The notes: generated by a model not told the origin, from the letters alone. Numbered from the stretch's first letter, positions 1-12,340 are shown. The stretch: DNA of 64,000 bases from Marthasterias glacialis (GCA_911728455.2 OU452229.1:15224076-15288075); one strand, 5' to 3'. A program made the numbers and translations.

Positions 1-230
1 CTGCCAAATCTACATTTTAACAAATTCACGACCAATTCTTAATATCAGAGATTTAGGAAACACTTTCAACGGGCTTTGGAGATCATGATGGCTCCTGGAC
101 GACTTGGCATCCCCCACCCCATCCCATTTGAGAATCTAATGCAACTTGTAATACAGCTTTGTCTGGTAATGAAAGTTGACCAGAGATGAAGAAGTTATTA
201 CTTGCGGCGCCAGGACAATCCTCTCAACAT

Positions 231-417
231 CCGCGGCATAGCCAAGGAGGGCCTGGGGGAGGGGGAGGGCAAGTGCCCCCCCACCCACAAATTTCCAGTG
301 GCCCCCCCCCCATAAAAAATGTAGATACGTGGTACCTGCCCCCCACCCCACTGAAAAGCAATGCCCTCTTGTGCCTCCCCCCCCCCCCCAGTGAAAAAAA
401 TCCTGGCTACGCCGCTG
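231..417. mobile_element. hAT-type MITE with perfect 8-bp target duplication
   Basis: The element begins CCGCGGCATAGCCAAGGA and ends TCCTGGCTACGCCGCTG, which are near-perfect inverted repeats of each other (about 17 bp). It is flanked on both sides by CTCAACAT (223-230 and 418-425), an exact 8-bp direct repeat. Eight-base target duplications and a C(A/C)GCGGCGTAGCC-type end are what hAT superfamily elements leave. At 187 bp it cannot encode a transposase. The interior is mostly C- and G-runs (302-311 and 377-389) and has no coding content; the proline/glycine-rich open frames across it are artefacts of these runs. Confidence 0.85.
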
Positions 418-425
418 CTCAACAT

Positions 426-1185
426 TTGGCCTTTTTTGACAACCACTCAGGCCACGGAAAAAACCCCCCAGAAAAACAAGAAAGCTGCCCATGACTTTTT
501 GCGTGGAAAATCACAGCGAAAAAAACACAGAAAAAAAACACAAGCAATATATTTATCGCAAACACTGATACTGTCATGTCGCTTTGCTGATGATTTACGA
601 CGAAAAATTACAAGGGTGTTACCGAAAAGATCGCTCCTGATAATCAGTAATACAAGAGGGTGAAGAATTTATGGATTTTTTGGCGGCACTGCAGTGGATA
701 AACCAGCAGGTGTGTGAGTGAAATGACAACTCTTGGATAGAACTGAGTGGAGATATCTATTCCCATGACAATTTAAGATCTCATACAGGGATTTCAATTG
801 CCTGGTGCTACAGGGGGGGGGGGGGGAATTGGCTGGACGGATTGGGGAGATGCACTTTGAGAGAGTTACGCACCTTAGGATATTCACGACATTGTTATTT
901 TTTGTTGTTGAATTATTACTCTGTAAAAATAAAGAAGCACTGCCTGGGTTGGGTATGTACTGATTATAGCCCGGGAAAAGATGTTTTTTTAATAATGATG
1001 AGAAAATTCAATCAATAGGTTTTTTTTTCTCATTTCCTGGGAATAAAAAATAAACAAATATTATTTAAAAGTGTTCCCAAGAGATAAGGCGCAAGGAAAT
1101 GAACTCTTTTAGAGTTAAAGATAAAGTACAGGAAAGGTAATTATCAAAGAAACGGACTAGTCTAGTTTATTTTGAAAACTTACTT
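426..1185. other. Non-coding stretch, homopolymer-rich
   Basis: No gene seen. It is A/T-rich sequence with a 14-base G tract at 813-826 and T runs near 1,020. Short open frames here have no protein-like composition. Confidence 0.5.
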
Positions 1186-1370
1186 TTTAAAGTTTACACC
1201 AGTGCCAATCCTCCAGAGAAACATATCTGTTTGAAATACTGTGTAAGTTGAGAAAACAGCATTTGAAGACCATAAAACTCTTTATTTTAATTGCCACAAT
1301 CAAAATAAGCCCCACATGAATGGGCACAAAATCCTCAACAAAAGCATAAACCGTTTTTCTGTTTGTATTT
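1186..1370 (+). repeat. Dispersed family 'A' fragment, copy 1
   Basis: The block reads AAAGTTTACACCAGTGCCAA, then TCCTCCAGAGAAA, TTTGAAATACTGTGT, GAAGACCATAAAA and GAATGGGCACAAAATCC. The same ordered blocks return near 9,970, 17,815 and 62,425 with roughly 70-80 percent identity by eye. No terminal inverted repeat or poly-A end was located, so the class is unknown. It has no coding potential. Confidence 0.7.
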
Positions 1371-3390
1371 GGGTTTCATTAAAACATAGCCATTGAATTG
1401 GATGAAATTTTCACTGGATGTTGCATGGTGTTTATCAAAAAACTCTAAGATGGGATTTATTCCTTAAAGCAGTGACATACATTCCCTTTAACTTTCTTAA
1501 AACTTGTGCTGGGTGGACTACGGTATGGCTCCTGCTGGATGGACTCAAGATAAGATTTGAGAAAGAGTTTGACACTCTGCATCAAGTCTAATTCAAATAA
1601 TACAGCTATTTTTATTTTATATCAACCCCTTCACTAAAAAACTCATAACTCAACCCTCAGAGTAATTATTGGAATCAATCAGCAATTATTTTTCCCACCA
1701 TTTTTCTGTTGGTAAGTCATTTCGTCACACGCGCACGCATTGGTAGTGCGCCCATACATTTCCCTTACTTCCGGTTCCAAGGCTGGCATTCATTAGCGGA
1801 GTGTAATTTAACCTAAAATCCTTGGTGTTCTTTTTTTGTTACGGTAAGACACATTTCTTAAAACAGAGGAGGTCATTATCAAGAAGATTTAGTGTCTACA
1901 CAACACATGTGTAAAATTCAACCCACTAGCTTAGTTAGTTTTTTTGCATAATTTGTTATAGAAAATGTTGGCCAATGCATTTGCAACGGGCTTCTGATGA
2001 TGTTTGGAGCTGGCACTTGTGAAGTGGGCGTGGTTTATGCTGTAATGACATCACAAAGAAATAATTATTCACATTAACTCCAGAGACTGATTTTTTTTTG
2101 AAACACTTATCAGCACCAATATCTCAGGCGAATTGCTCCAAAACGGGTAAGAAAGATGGAGAATATGATAAGTTCAGTATCTCACCTCTAATGCCTATGG
2201 GTGTATGGCTCACTGCAGGACTCGTAAATTGACACTAGACCACAGGCCCGTGGCCAGTGCGGATTTTAGCTTTGGGCCAGTAAACTCATGACCGGACAAG
2301 TCAGGCGGTCTTATGTTTTTCCAATTAAATAATAACACCTCACTGCGTAATATCTTTAATTGAAAAGAATTTGTTCAAATGTTGACTTTATATCTTTCAA
2401 TTCTGTTGAGTATCAAAGTGTACTTACCCATAAGACACTATGAGATAAATCTTCTCTTAGTGCTTGTTCAACTAAAAACACTTTACTCTGTTAAACTGTG
2501 TCAATATTTTTTTCCTGAATCTGGTCTCATAAAAATTCTGGTCCAGTGAAAATTTTGGAGCTACAAGCCCTGTGGTCTTGTAGATTTTCCCCAAAAAATT
2601 CAAGACCTGCACTGAATAAGTTGAATTGTAATTACAAATACGTGGTCCATTTGAAGAAAAAAACATCTCATCACTTTAAAAAAAAAAAAAAAAAATTGCA
2701 ACATAACTGCAGTCAGATAAAAAAAAAAAAAAAAAACCTCCCCAGAAATTGAGTAAAAGTCAAGCAGATTTTCTAGGTTTGTCCAAGCGTATGCCGTCCG
2801 CCATCCCTTCTAATGGAAGCAAAGTGAAGGATGAGTACTAAATAAACATGCCATGTCAAACTCATGACAGTCTCTTATTTAGCCGCCAATGCGTGCAATA
2901 CATATACGATTACAACGGGTGCGTGTGCATACACACAGTAGCCAATTACAATTGTCACAATCTGCTTAGTTGAATCAAGACCAGCTATGGTTACACTGTA
3001 TGGAAATTACCGACGTTGGGGGGGGGGGGGGGGAGAGAAGACAAACCCAAGCAGAAAATAGGAAATGTAGGCTAATGCATTGAAGCTGTCAGTGAAACAA
3101 ACAAGTTCATCTCTTCGTTTTCTTAAGACATGAAGGAGATGATTAGAGAGCTGTATCTAGGGATGATTAAAGTCTGAAGGCTTCAGGATGGTGAAGCCCA
3201 TCAAATGAAAAAAACAAATCTGGTGTCTTTGCGGCTGCATCAAGTGATGCATGGCAGAGGACAATTTTTGCGTGTGTGTGCTTGAATTCTGTTTAATTTC
3301 GTTCCGTTAAATTCCTTTTTACTTATTATTTCTAAGGTGGAGATAACAATGGTCTTTTGATTTGATTGACGTATATGGATTGAGATACAT
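1371..3390. other. Non-coding stretch with poly(A) and poly(G) tracts
   Basis: No gene recognised. It contains A-runs at about 2,678-2,695 and 2,719-2,736 and a 16-base G tract at 3,018-3,033. A faint relative of family A (CACTTATCAGCACCAATATC) lies near 2,105. Confidence 0.5.
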
Positions 3391-3394
3391 ACTC

Positions 3395-3545
3395 ATGACA
3401 CTCAATGCCGAACCAGGCACTTTCCTTCCAACAAAAATTGATTTTTTTTGTTTTTTTCTTTTTTAAAGAAGAGCTTTCAACTAACGCCTAATTAGGGCAT
3501 ACTGTAAGTGTTTCTCAACATACCGAATGTTTTCAGACATGTCCT
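3395..3545 (+). repeat. Dispersed element B, copy 1 (partial)
   Basis: It shares the blocks CCAGGCACTT, GAGCTTTCAA, CGCCTAATTAGGGC and TTTCTCAACAT, in the same order, with 32,110-32,222, so both are copies of one dispersed family. A T-rich expansion interrupts this copy. The opposite end of the element, visible at 32,576-32,601, was not found here, so the copy is truncated or diverged. Confidence 0.65.
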
Positions 3546-3571
3546 ACGGGGAACAGGAGACTTTAAACGCA

Positions 3572-3593
3572 TTGATGATGATGATGATGATGA
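3572..3593 (+). repeat. (GAT)n microsatellite
   Basis: A short perfect run of GAT trinucleotides (seven units) in A/T-rich surroundings. Confidence 0.9.
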
Positions 3594-4259
3594 TCACATT
3601 ACATTGACATAAAGGCTGAAGTTTTGTTTTCGTTGTCTTCACATTTCACTATTTCAAAGAAAAGTCACATTATGAGTGTATAATTGCAAAGGGCTTCATA
3701 CATGTACATGGGCTTTGTTTATATATGGGAGGGGGGAAGTACAGTTCGTTTGGGGTTGGGGATGGAGAAATTGGGTTTATATGTGGACACATTCACATCT
3801 GAAATAGTGATTCTTTACATCGAGTTATGCTTTGAGATTACAGTGCTTACACACACATACTTTAAATGCTGCCCTCTGTTGGTGGGTGTTATTTTTGGCT
3901 GGAGCTGGTAAGCAAGCAGTCAAAGTTTCTTAGCAAGCATGAAAGATAAAATGATCAGTGTGAGACTACCCTGCTTTATTACATTTCACTCCAATTCAAT
4001 GAGGGGAAAAATTAGAATGGGGGCCCTTCACTCATAAACGATCACGAAAGAGAATAAGTTTAAAGGAAGACTCTAAACCTAGAATATTCTGGCAGCCTCT
4101 TTCTCAGAATAACTTCTCAAAAAAACCTACGAACTCTCTTTCATACTTATAAGATGTATTATATCCAACCTTTCAGAGATTCCGTTCGTAACGTCTTACA
4201 TGACCATTAGACATAATTTTGTCTTGTAATGACAAAGCATTTGAAACAGTTTGAGTAAT

Positions 4260-4705
4260 GAACACAGTATCTTAGTTTCTAAAACGAAACCAAAGTTCTC
4301 TGTCGGATTATTTTTCCAGATATTTTCACAGAAAAAAATCACAATATTAGCCGTTTTGGGTCATATTGTGATGAATGGTGAACATTCTCTAAAGAGGTAA
4401 GTAAGTATCATTAACTACGTATTGATTGCTAGTCGTAATTTTTTTTGTAAAAGCATCCATACTTACTTACCCCTTAACTGTAAAGCAGGGGTTCGGTTAA
4501 TGTTACAACTTTCACTGTCAGCATCTTCAGGAGGAAGCGCACTGGTCCGAGTCACATGTAGATATAGGACCTTAAGAGAATGTTCACCATTCATCACAAT
4601 TTGACCCAAAACGGCTAATACTGTGATTTTTTTCTGTAAAAATATCTGGAAAAATAATTGGAAAGAGAACTTTGCTTTTGTTTTAGAAACTAAGATACTG
4701 TGTTC
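4260..4705. mobile_element. Foldback element with about 131-bp terminal inverted repeats
   Basis: The left arm (4,260-4,391) begins GAACACAGTATCTTAG and the right arm (4,575-4,705) ends CTAAGATACTGTGTTC. Reverse-complemented, the arms agree over about 131 bases with close to 90 percent identity by eye. An inner pair, GGTAAGTAAGTAT (4,397-4,409) and ATACTTACTTACC (4,460-4,472), gives a second smaller inverted repeat. Such long arms around a short unique centre are typical of foldback or long-TIR MITE elements. No clear target duplication is visible, so the superfamily is open. Open frames across it are by-products of the arms. Confidence 0.85.
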
Positions 4706-6339
4706 ACACGGAAAATATTTGAAAATGTCAATTTCGGACATGACCTTTTCTTTGACCTTTTTGGTCGAGTAGAAGTAGGTTAAGTCTGAAAGCTGTTTGA
4801 GGCCGCTATGGGCATTTTGGTACAAGCCGCTTGAAGCCACTATTATACTATGGTCTCGCAAAGGTTGACACACAAATGAAAGCAACAAAACCTATTTTTT
4901 TACGCTTGTTGGGTGTTCCAGTAACCTTCCGCAAATTTTTATTGTTGAAAAAGATCCACCTTAACTTTTCACTTTTTCTTAAAAAATAACAAACAACTAG
5001 GCAGACTAAGTTCTCAAAATGTTTGAAACTATATCTCCCACTCAAGTCATAGCTACACATATTAGTTCAAATCCACAAATTTTATTTTTTAACAAGGGGC
5101 ACATTTATACCTTTAAGTTCTGTATTTTTCACCCTGAAATTTGCCAATCGGATTATATCTGAATTACAAATACTCTATGTATCTTATCTACAAGCACCTG
5201 GTCCGATGTAAAAATAACAGCTTGTTTCTCTTCTTCTTCTTTCTGTTTCTCCAAGTGGCCGTGTGAGACAGGGTGAGAGGGAAGATGGGGAAGGCTGCTC
5301 TTCAGTACCGAGGTGACGACAAGTAGGATTGGAAGATGACTAATGATTTCAAGTGATTTACGATGTGATAGTTTAACTGGGGAGACCTATGCGGCCTAAT
5401 GTCAACGACCTTGCGTGGGACACCTGTGTACAATCTTCCCCCCAAAATGTGTGATGCAATGTCGCCTTATTTAGAAGCGCCACAGGGGATGGACCAATCA
5501 GATCGCTTCGCTTCTCATGAATATGCTAATTGGGAATTGGAGTGCCGTTGAGTGAATCATAGCATGGGAATATATACAACATGAAGTTAATTAGCCAAAC
5601 AAGTCAACCACGGAATTGAAATAATATACCGTAATTAACTTGGCCGTAATTGTCATTCCAGAGAGGTTTAGATTTCCAAGACTAATTATCAGAGTGCTTT
5701 ACTCATTCATAAAAATGCTCCATGTGTAGATTGCCTATGTACATGTACAGTAATACAATGTTAGTTTGGAACAAGAACTCATAAAGTTCATGAATCAACA
5801 AAGCTATTGTAATTCATTATTATCAAACCTTGACTATGACAATCCTCCAAATAACATTCCAATCGCATGAACTATTTTTCTGAAATGATTTTCTTCTATT
5901 TGTTAAAACAGCAATATCTCAATCAAACTTTGAGCAAGAGTACAACCAACTAAATACATCAATATGCAAGTAAATACAAGCACTATTTGCAGAGTACAAC
6001 TTAACATAACAGTTATCAAAACGAAATTCAATCGGTCCCATAAAATTCACACAATAAATTGTCAAAAAAGATCTTAGCTATCATCAAATATAAAACTACA
6101 GCTTTGCTTCCACCAATTGTTCTGCAAACATTACACACAATTCTGTTCAATGCATACTTTCACAAATTCATACTTCATGACCTTTAAGAATGAGGGTCAA
6201 AGTGGCACAGATTAAAAATCAAACCACCAGATCAAAAGAGAAAACGGCAAGTAAAGCTCAATGTGCCATACAGAGCAGAAAACTCAGTCTGAATACAGGA
6301 CAGCACAGAGCCAAATAATTTGATTTTAAGAACAAACAG
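4706..6339. other. Non-coding stretch between foldback element and minisatellite
   Basis: No gene recognised. A pyrimidine tract (5,224-5,252) leads to AAG and is followed 17 bases later by GGTGAG, the outline of a microexon but with no support. Near 5,500-5,545 a CCAAT-type word (GACCAATCAG) stands beside GAATATGCTAATTGG, a POU/homeodomain-like pair that could be regulatory. Confidence 0.4.
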
Positions 6340-7030
6340 AATGGAGTGAGCAGCACAGAACAGCCACAGAATTGCTGCAGAGCAGTGGCAATAAGTTAAC
6401 AAAAAATTGCTAGCCGAATAGAACGCTCAGCACAGAGGAGCCACAGAATTGCTGCAGAGCAGTGGCGATAAGTACAGAAAATTGTTAGCTGAATAGAACG
6501 CTCAGCACAGAGGAGCCACAGAATTGCTGCAGAGCAGTGGGGATAAGTAAAGAAAATTGCTAGCCGAATAGAACGCTCAGCACAGAGGAGCCACAGAATT
6601 GCTGCAGAGCAGTGGCGATAAGTACAGAAAATTGCTAGCCGAATAGAATGCTCAGCACAGAGGAGCCACAGAATTGTTGCAGAGCAGTGGCGATAAGTAA
6701 AGAAAATTGCTAGCCGAATAGAATGCTCAGCACAGAGGAGTCACAGAATTGCTGCAGAGCAGTGGCGATATGTAAAGAAAATTGCTAGCCGAACAGAATG
6801 CTCAGCACAGAGGAGCCACAGAATTGCTGCAGAGCAGTGATGATATGTAAAGAAAATTGAGCTTATGGCAAAATAGAATGATCAGCACAGAGGAGCCACA
6901 GAAACACTGCAGAATGGTGACAATAAGTAAAGAAAACACATGTAGCTAGCAGAATAGATTGATCTGCACAGAAAAGCTGCAGAATTGCTGCAGAGCAGTG
7001 ACGATACATAAAGAAAATAGCTAGTAAAGA
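6340..7030. repeat. 75-bp minisatellite, about nine copies
   Basis: Successive copies of the block CACAGAGGAGCCACAGAATT recur at an exact 75-base step (for example 6,431 and 6,506). Each unit continues GCTGCAGAGCAGTGG, CGATAAGTA, AGAAAATTGCTAGCC, GAATAGAA. Middle units differ by only a few bases and outer units are more diverged, as expected when an array grows from its centre. Because 75 is a multiple of three, several frames stay open across it on both strands; these are not genes. Confidence 0.95.
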
Positions 7031-7319
7031 ATGAAACAAAACTGAGAAAGAACAAAAGTAGCCGTGTGTGTAAAGAAGAACCATCAGTCAGGCCCAATTT
7101 CATATAGATGTTAAGCGGAAAACACTGTTTAACAATTTTCTTTACTTAGCAAGAAATGAGGAGGACCCCAGTGGCAACAATGTAAACATTATGGTATTTT
7201 TTGCAGGTAACCTACATGTACTTCTGCAAAGAGCAAGGTTATTCTGTGATTACAGGATTTATGAAACAGGACCTAGGTGAAAAGAAAGTACAGCTTCGTA
7301 AATACGTACATCAGATAAA

Positions 7320-7790
7320 CAGAGCAAATGCTGACAACTGGCAAAGCAGAGCAGAAGAGCAGAACCATATATCAAGCATTACTAGAACGGAATTCCGGTT
7401 AATCCATCTAATGCAGAACAGTATGTAAAACAGCAGTGGACTTCAATGCACACAGCAGTGCTCTGCAGAATTGAACTAATGTATATAATTGAGAGCCGAA
7501 TGAAGTTCAGTAGAGCTGGGCCTGCAGTACAGAGCACTGTCGATTAGTGTACAGAGCAGTGCAACAAAGATCAGACAAAGCAAAGCAGAGCAGAAAAGTG
7601 CAGAACCAATCACAGTAAAAAAAGTTAGAGAGAATAATAATTATGGGGGCAGAACAGAACAGTACAAAATACTGCACAGCAGAGCAGAAAACAGCAGACA
7701 ATTCAATTCAAAACTCTTTGCAGAGCTGTACAAAACAATGCAGAACAGTGCAGACCAAACAGTGCAGTAGTGCAGAGTAAAGCCCAGTGG
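7320..7790. repeat. Degenerate CAGAGCAG / GTGCAGA tract
   Basis: The words GCAGAGCAG, CAGTGCAG and AGAACAGTGCAGA recur at irregular spacing. They match the GCAGAGCAGTG core of the 75-bp unit just upstream, so this looks like an older, decayed or slippage-expanded offshoot of the same array. It ends near an A tract at about 7,796-7,811. Confidence 0.75.
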
Positions 7791-8038
7791 ATGTAAAAAA
7801 AAAAAAAAAAACAATGAAGTTTTTTTTTTCTGGGAGTTGGAAACAGCCTAAATATTTGTAAACTGACATTTCTCATGCTTCGAGTCAGTTACAAAACTCA
7901 TCTCTATCTCTTAGACTGATAGCAGAAAGATAACAGAGTAGGTTTATTAAGAATTAACAAGGGTGCTGATGTCAGACACCACACACTGATGCCAACTTGA
8001 AATGTAATCACAGAGCAAGACTCTATGATATATAACAT

Positions 8039-8067
8039 GTAGAGAGAGAGAGAGAGAGAGAGAGAGT
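8039..8067 (+). repeat. (AG)n microsatellite
   Basis: A perfect AG dinucleotide run of about 28 bases. Confidence 0.95.
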
Positions 8068-8375
8068 GAAATAAAAGACACTTACCAATACTCAAATCCA
8101 CTGTCAAGTCCAATAAGCTATGAATCCGTAACTTTATCTGATCAATTTATCTGATGTTCCCGCCACAAGTTAAAAATGTTCCCCTTGGTCACCAGATGGA
8201 GTCCAACTGAAGTCCGAGTCTTCACACCATAAAAATCCACAGCAGAGAATTCCAGTTACTGCAGCATTGTGCACAGTTACTCCTTTCTTGTATTTTCTCC
8301 ACCATAACAAACTCCAAGTCAACAAGAAAACTCTCCTCACAAATATTTGGAACCCTCATCCACGGTGGCCAACTT

Positions 8376-8398
8376 CATTTGTATGTCACATACAAATG
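8376..8398. repeat. 23-bp palindrome
   Basis: CATTTGTATGT, one C, then ACATACAAATG: two perfect 11-base arms around a single base. The function is unknown; it may be a chance palindrome or the remnant of a small foldback. Confidence 0.8.
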
Positions 8399-9960
8399 CA
8401 GTCCATGTTGTTGAAACCAACGATGTAGAAGCGCCGGCGTTGCTTCAAAAGCAGCAGGAAATATTAATGAAGCAGGCGTGATAGACGGAAGGCAGCTGAT
8501 GGCACACAGGGATGAATACAAGATCGGGGAATGAACTGCATTCCGGAATAGGCTCACTCATTCATGAAAGATTTCTCCTGTGAACATTAAGACCTAGAGA
8601 AAGGTGGGGGGGGGGGAAATGTAGTCCAGTATATGAAAATGTCACAAAGTTGCAATGGTCAGGTTGAAAGGTAAGACCCAGCAAAACAGAACATTTTTTC
8701 CCCCAATAAAAAAGCCACTTTGTGGCTGGCCTTTACACAGACACAGAGAGAGAGCTGAAAAGAGTGAGTGTGATCACTGTTGGGACTGGCCATACTGATT
8801 GGCCAACAGTCAATGCACACAGCCAGCACAGCATATGCACGCAATCATCGGCACGTACTAGTGCTGCTCTTGTTAACAGAGTAAAAATCACTGACAATGT
8901 AATTCACACCGATGTGTGGGGATGAAGTTTTAAGGTCTGCTGTTAAGTAGAAAGACTCCTTCATGCAGTGTAGCTGTGGGAGGGAGGAAAAACGATTCTT
9001 CCTTAAACCAGGTCATAAATAAAACAGGGATGAAGTTGGCCCGGTCATCATCATCAATCTCTCACTCTCTGTTTTCAATAAGTAATTTACACTTTTGAAA
9101 TTTATGCACACTTCCGCAATGTAAACCTGGTTAAAACAAACAATGTATTTCTTTATCAAGTCTTTATTGAGTGGATACGAGGAAAATGAAACACAATATG
9201 AAGGCTGCAAACAAACAACTGCTGAATGGAATCCCCACTTTGTCTTCTAATGGGCACAATTATTCTGGAAGTATTTCTTGTATTCATGGCTGATGACTGC
9301 ATAGTGTCTTTTCTAAGGACACACAGATATATTACTATGGACCGAGTGGATTTCAAGTCTATATTGTGACAGGGGCAGGAGGTGTGTATGACCAATGATC
9401 ATGTAGGGTGGCAAACTGTGCCAATGGGCAATCTGATCTCTTAATGTATGTGTTGTCCCTGCCCATGCATGGCTAGGTAGTGCTAATGAACTCCCTTGTA
9501 CATGTACCTCATCTCATAGGGGCAGTGGGATTAGAACATTCACTGCTCATGATGAAGGAAATTGTGACTTGGTTTACTGTTCACATGTGTATCATACAAC
9601 CACGAATGTGATGGGTAGGACTGGTGGTGGAGGTGGGATGGGGGTGGGGGGGGGGGGTAAAAGTCTAAGGTGCCTTCTGAGAAAACAGATGGGGTACAAT
9701 GTAAAAATGATTCATCTTGAGGTCCAACAGAGGGCTGATGGTGAAGGGCTAATCTGATCAATTAGAACAAAGGTATCATTATCAAGTACTGAGGGATATC
9801 TGATCCTTTGCACAATGTGTGGTATAATCCCAGCTGTCAATCTGTCAATCAAAACTGTGTGTACAGAGTCACATACCTACACTGCTATAAATCAATGCAT
9901 TTATAATTATGAATAAATACAAAGTGGGGGGCCTGCAGGTTTCAGGAGGGGGGGGGGTGT
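8399..9960. other. Non-coding stretch with three long G tracts
   Basis: No gene supported. G tracts lie at 8,606-8,616, 9,646-9,657 and 9,948-9,957. A short frame starting at 8,634 (MKMSQSCNGQVE) runs into AAAG followed by GTAAGA at about 8,670, a possible first-exon end, but nothing else backs it. CCAACAGAGGGC at 9,724-9,735 resembles part of a CTCF site. Confidence 0.4.
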
Positions 9961-9965
9961 AGTTT

Positions 9966-10130
9966 TTTTGAAAGTTCATACCAGTACCAATCCGCCAGAA
10001 AATATTTTGGGCTGGAATACTCTCAATGTGGAGGAAATAGCATTTTAAGCAAATGCCAAATCACAATGACTTAATCCGATAGCAGCAATTGAATGGGCAC
10101 AACATAATTCCAGAGGTTTGTTCCAGATGC
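9966..10130 (+). repeat. Dispersed family 'A' fragment, copy 2
   Basis: It carries AAAGTTCATACCAGTACCAA, TCCGCCAGAAAATATTTTG, GGAATACT and TTGAATGGGCACAACAT in the same order as the copy near 1,190. It starts next to a G tract (9,948-9,957). Confidence 0.7.
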
Positions 10131-11920
10131 ATGAATCAGCAGATCAGGACAAAAAAAACTATGAGGGTAAAGTTTTACATTAAACAGTATGCAAAATTGC
10201 CACTTTAAAACAAAAGTTCGTTTTACAGTCAGGTTCCAAAATTACTTATTCATAAAAACCACATGGACACATCTCTCAGATGAGAGGAACTCAAAAAGTG
10301 AGAGTTACAATACTGTCTATGACCATGTTAAATGATAAAATGCCAGACAGCGACTCTTTGCAAACAAATTTGCAATTAACAAACTTTAGGTTAATATTTA
10401 AATTCTCAGACTGTGAGCTATGTAAAGAAATACGCTATTGGCAGCTAGCAGATATTTTTTTTAAACACATTTTAATCTGAAATCCTACTTGGTACGAAGA
10501 TGGTTCTGGTATGAAATCTTCCTGAAATGCTGTCGTGTTTTTTTTGTTTTTTTGTTTTTTTTCATTATTTTTGTTTTGCCTTTTTTTTCCTTTATTAAAA
10601 AATTGCAACTGAATGCATTCTTATTTTAATTTGGCCAGGCAAATCACATAAATTTAACATGAAATAACACTGTTTTCTCGCAAGCCACTAAACCCTCTAA
10701 AAAAAGTTCATTCATTAATTTTAAACTATATTTCTAGAAACTGGGGCTAAAAAGGGGGGGTAGAGCTAGAGCTATACAATCCTTTAGCAATCCTTTTAGT
10801 CAACGTTATCTTTGATCTATACTCAAATGATCACGCTCCTTTTAATGAGGTGGGTTGGAGATCTATTGACTAGAAAACACAAGCTCAGTTAACCTCTTTC
10901 TCCATTTAAGATCGAAAATGCTGCCTTGAGGGACAGGGCAAATGTTTTATCTGTCAAATCAGAACAGTACACACTGGGCCACACAACTGTGACAGTCACA
11001 ACAAACAAGTCTTGTGGCTCATGGGAGTTAGTCAGGGTTTCAACTAAAGAAGGACTTCTTGGGAAAGTCAGCTTGATTACAAAGTGTCGGATCTGATGAG
11101 GCTACCGAAATAATACCCTGTGGCTGAAAGATTTTTTTACATTTCTTTTAGAATAAATAAATAATTATTGTTATACAAAGAGAACAAAAAACCATGATGA
11201 CCTGTACGTGTATTATGTATAATGTGAGGAACATTCTCATGAAATACATCAACCTACATAAATGACTTGAATAACCACAACATAAATGAATTGACACGAC
11301 CAGTACTTTTCATTCTTTCTGACTCAATGATGCAGATGTGGTAACATTAACAAGCGAACAATGCGCTCATGAAAATGACAGACTGCTTGAGCAAATTGGT
11401 TTTGTTATTCATTACTACATTGGACGAGTGGATGCATAAAAATCCATCAGAGAATGCACCTTTATTAGTTTATAGAAGGAATAAAACTCATATCAATTTC
11501 TCCTTTCTTGAAGGCATTTGATAAAAAGCTCTGGGAAGCTTACTCTACGAGGAAGCTGTACGAAGGGACAAAATGGAATATGATGAAGTGTTCTTTTAGC
11601 CTATGTGAGCCAAGCCTTACAGACAGCCAGTCAAGTAATCTTGACTAAATTCACATCTGACAACGAGGTCGAACTGTAGGACACTCATGAGGAAGACAGA
11701 TTTCTTGAATTGAGGATGCGTGAAATCCACCATTAATTGATTTCAGGAATGAGCAACCTCTATCACTTTATATGGGCCATCACTGTGAAAAAGCCAATTA
11801 CTCTGTGAAAGACCCAACTGAAAAGAGCAAAAAGGGGGACACATAAAAATAGCCTTGGAGAGTTTCCCTCCGCTAAACAACAGGAAGTATTTATACACTC
11901 AGCTTATTTCGTTTTATTGA
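10131..11920. other. A/T-rich non-coding stretch
   Basis: No gene, RNA or recognisable repeat was identified. There is a T-rich low-complexity block at about 10,537-10,590. Confidence 0.45.
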
Positions 11921-12119
11921 TAAGTGGTATACTGCAGGATAAATACCGGCTTGTCTGGGTCAGTTGCCAGGGCGATGCGTAAATGTGTTTTGAAAGGAGG
12001 CGCTACATACGACAAGGACGGAACAAGTTCCCCAAGTATTGATTTCAGTGGCTGTGTGCCCCGTGGCGGGGTAGGGGCAGACCCGGCTGGAACGTGCCGT
12101 TACGTTTGCTACGTTGTGC

Positions 12120-12340
12120 CAAAAACTGAAGGCTAATTGAACTGACCAACTGCGAGACCAATTCAAGCTGCCTACATTACAGGTGCCGCACCTGTGTCCC
12201 CGCTGGCTACAGCTTTTCCTATGTTGGCGTTTGTGGGGGAGGGGGGTGTTGAAAACATACATTTGGGGGCTAATTGGGGCTGACCGCCCGGGCTAATTTC
12301 TCATTAGGATACAGGTGAACAATGCACCTGCCTCACCTCT
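12120..12340. promoter_or_regulatory. Candidate cis-regulatory module: CAGGTG E-boxes and TAATT sites
   Basis: An inverted E-box pair CAGGTG-CCG-CACCTG sits at 12,180-12,194 and a second pair at 12,312-12,317 and 12,325-12,330, with another CACCT at 12,334. Between and beside them are CTAATTG at about 12,133 and 12,270, CTAATT at about 12,294 and CATTAG at about 12,302. CAGGTG is bound by Snail/Scratch and ZEB-type repressors and by E-protein bHLH dimers, and TAATT by homeodomains. Both assignments are family knowledge; that this is an enhancer is inference. The surrounding 11,940-12,260 is richer in G+C and CpG than its neighbours. Confidence 0.35.

Noticed and set aside
136-663. Overlapping proline/glycine-rich open frames on both strands
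   Set aside because: They run through the C and G tracts of a MITE and its flanks; composition explains them.
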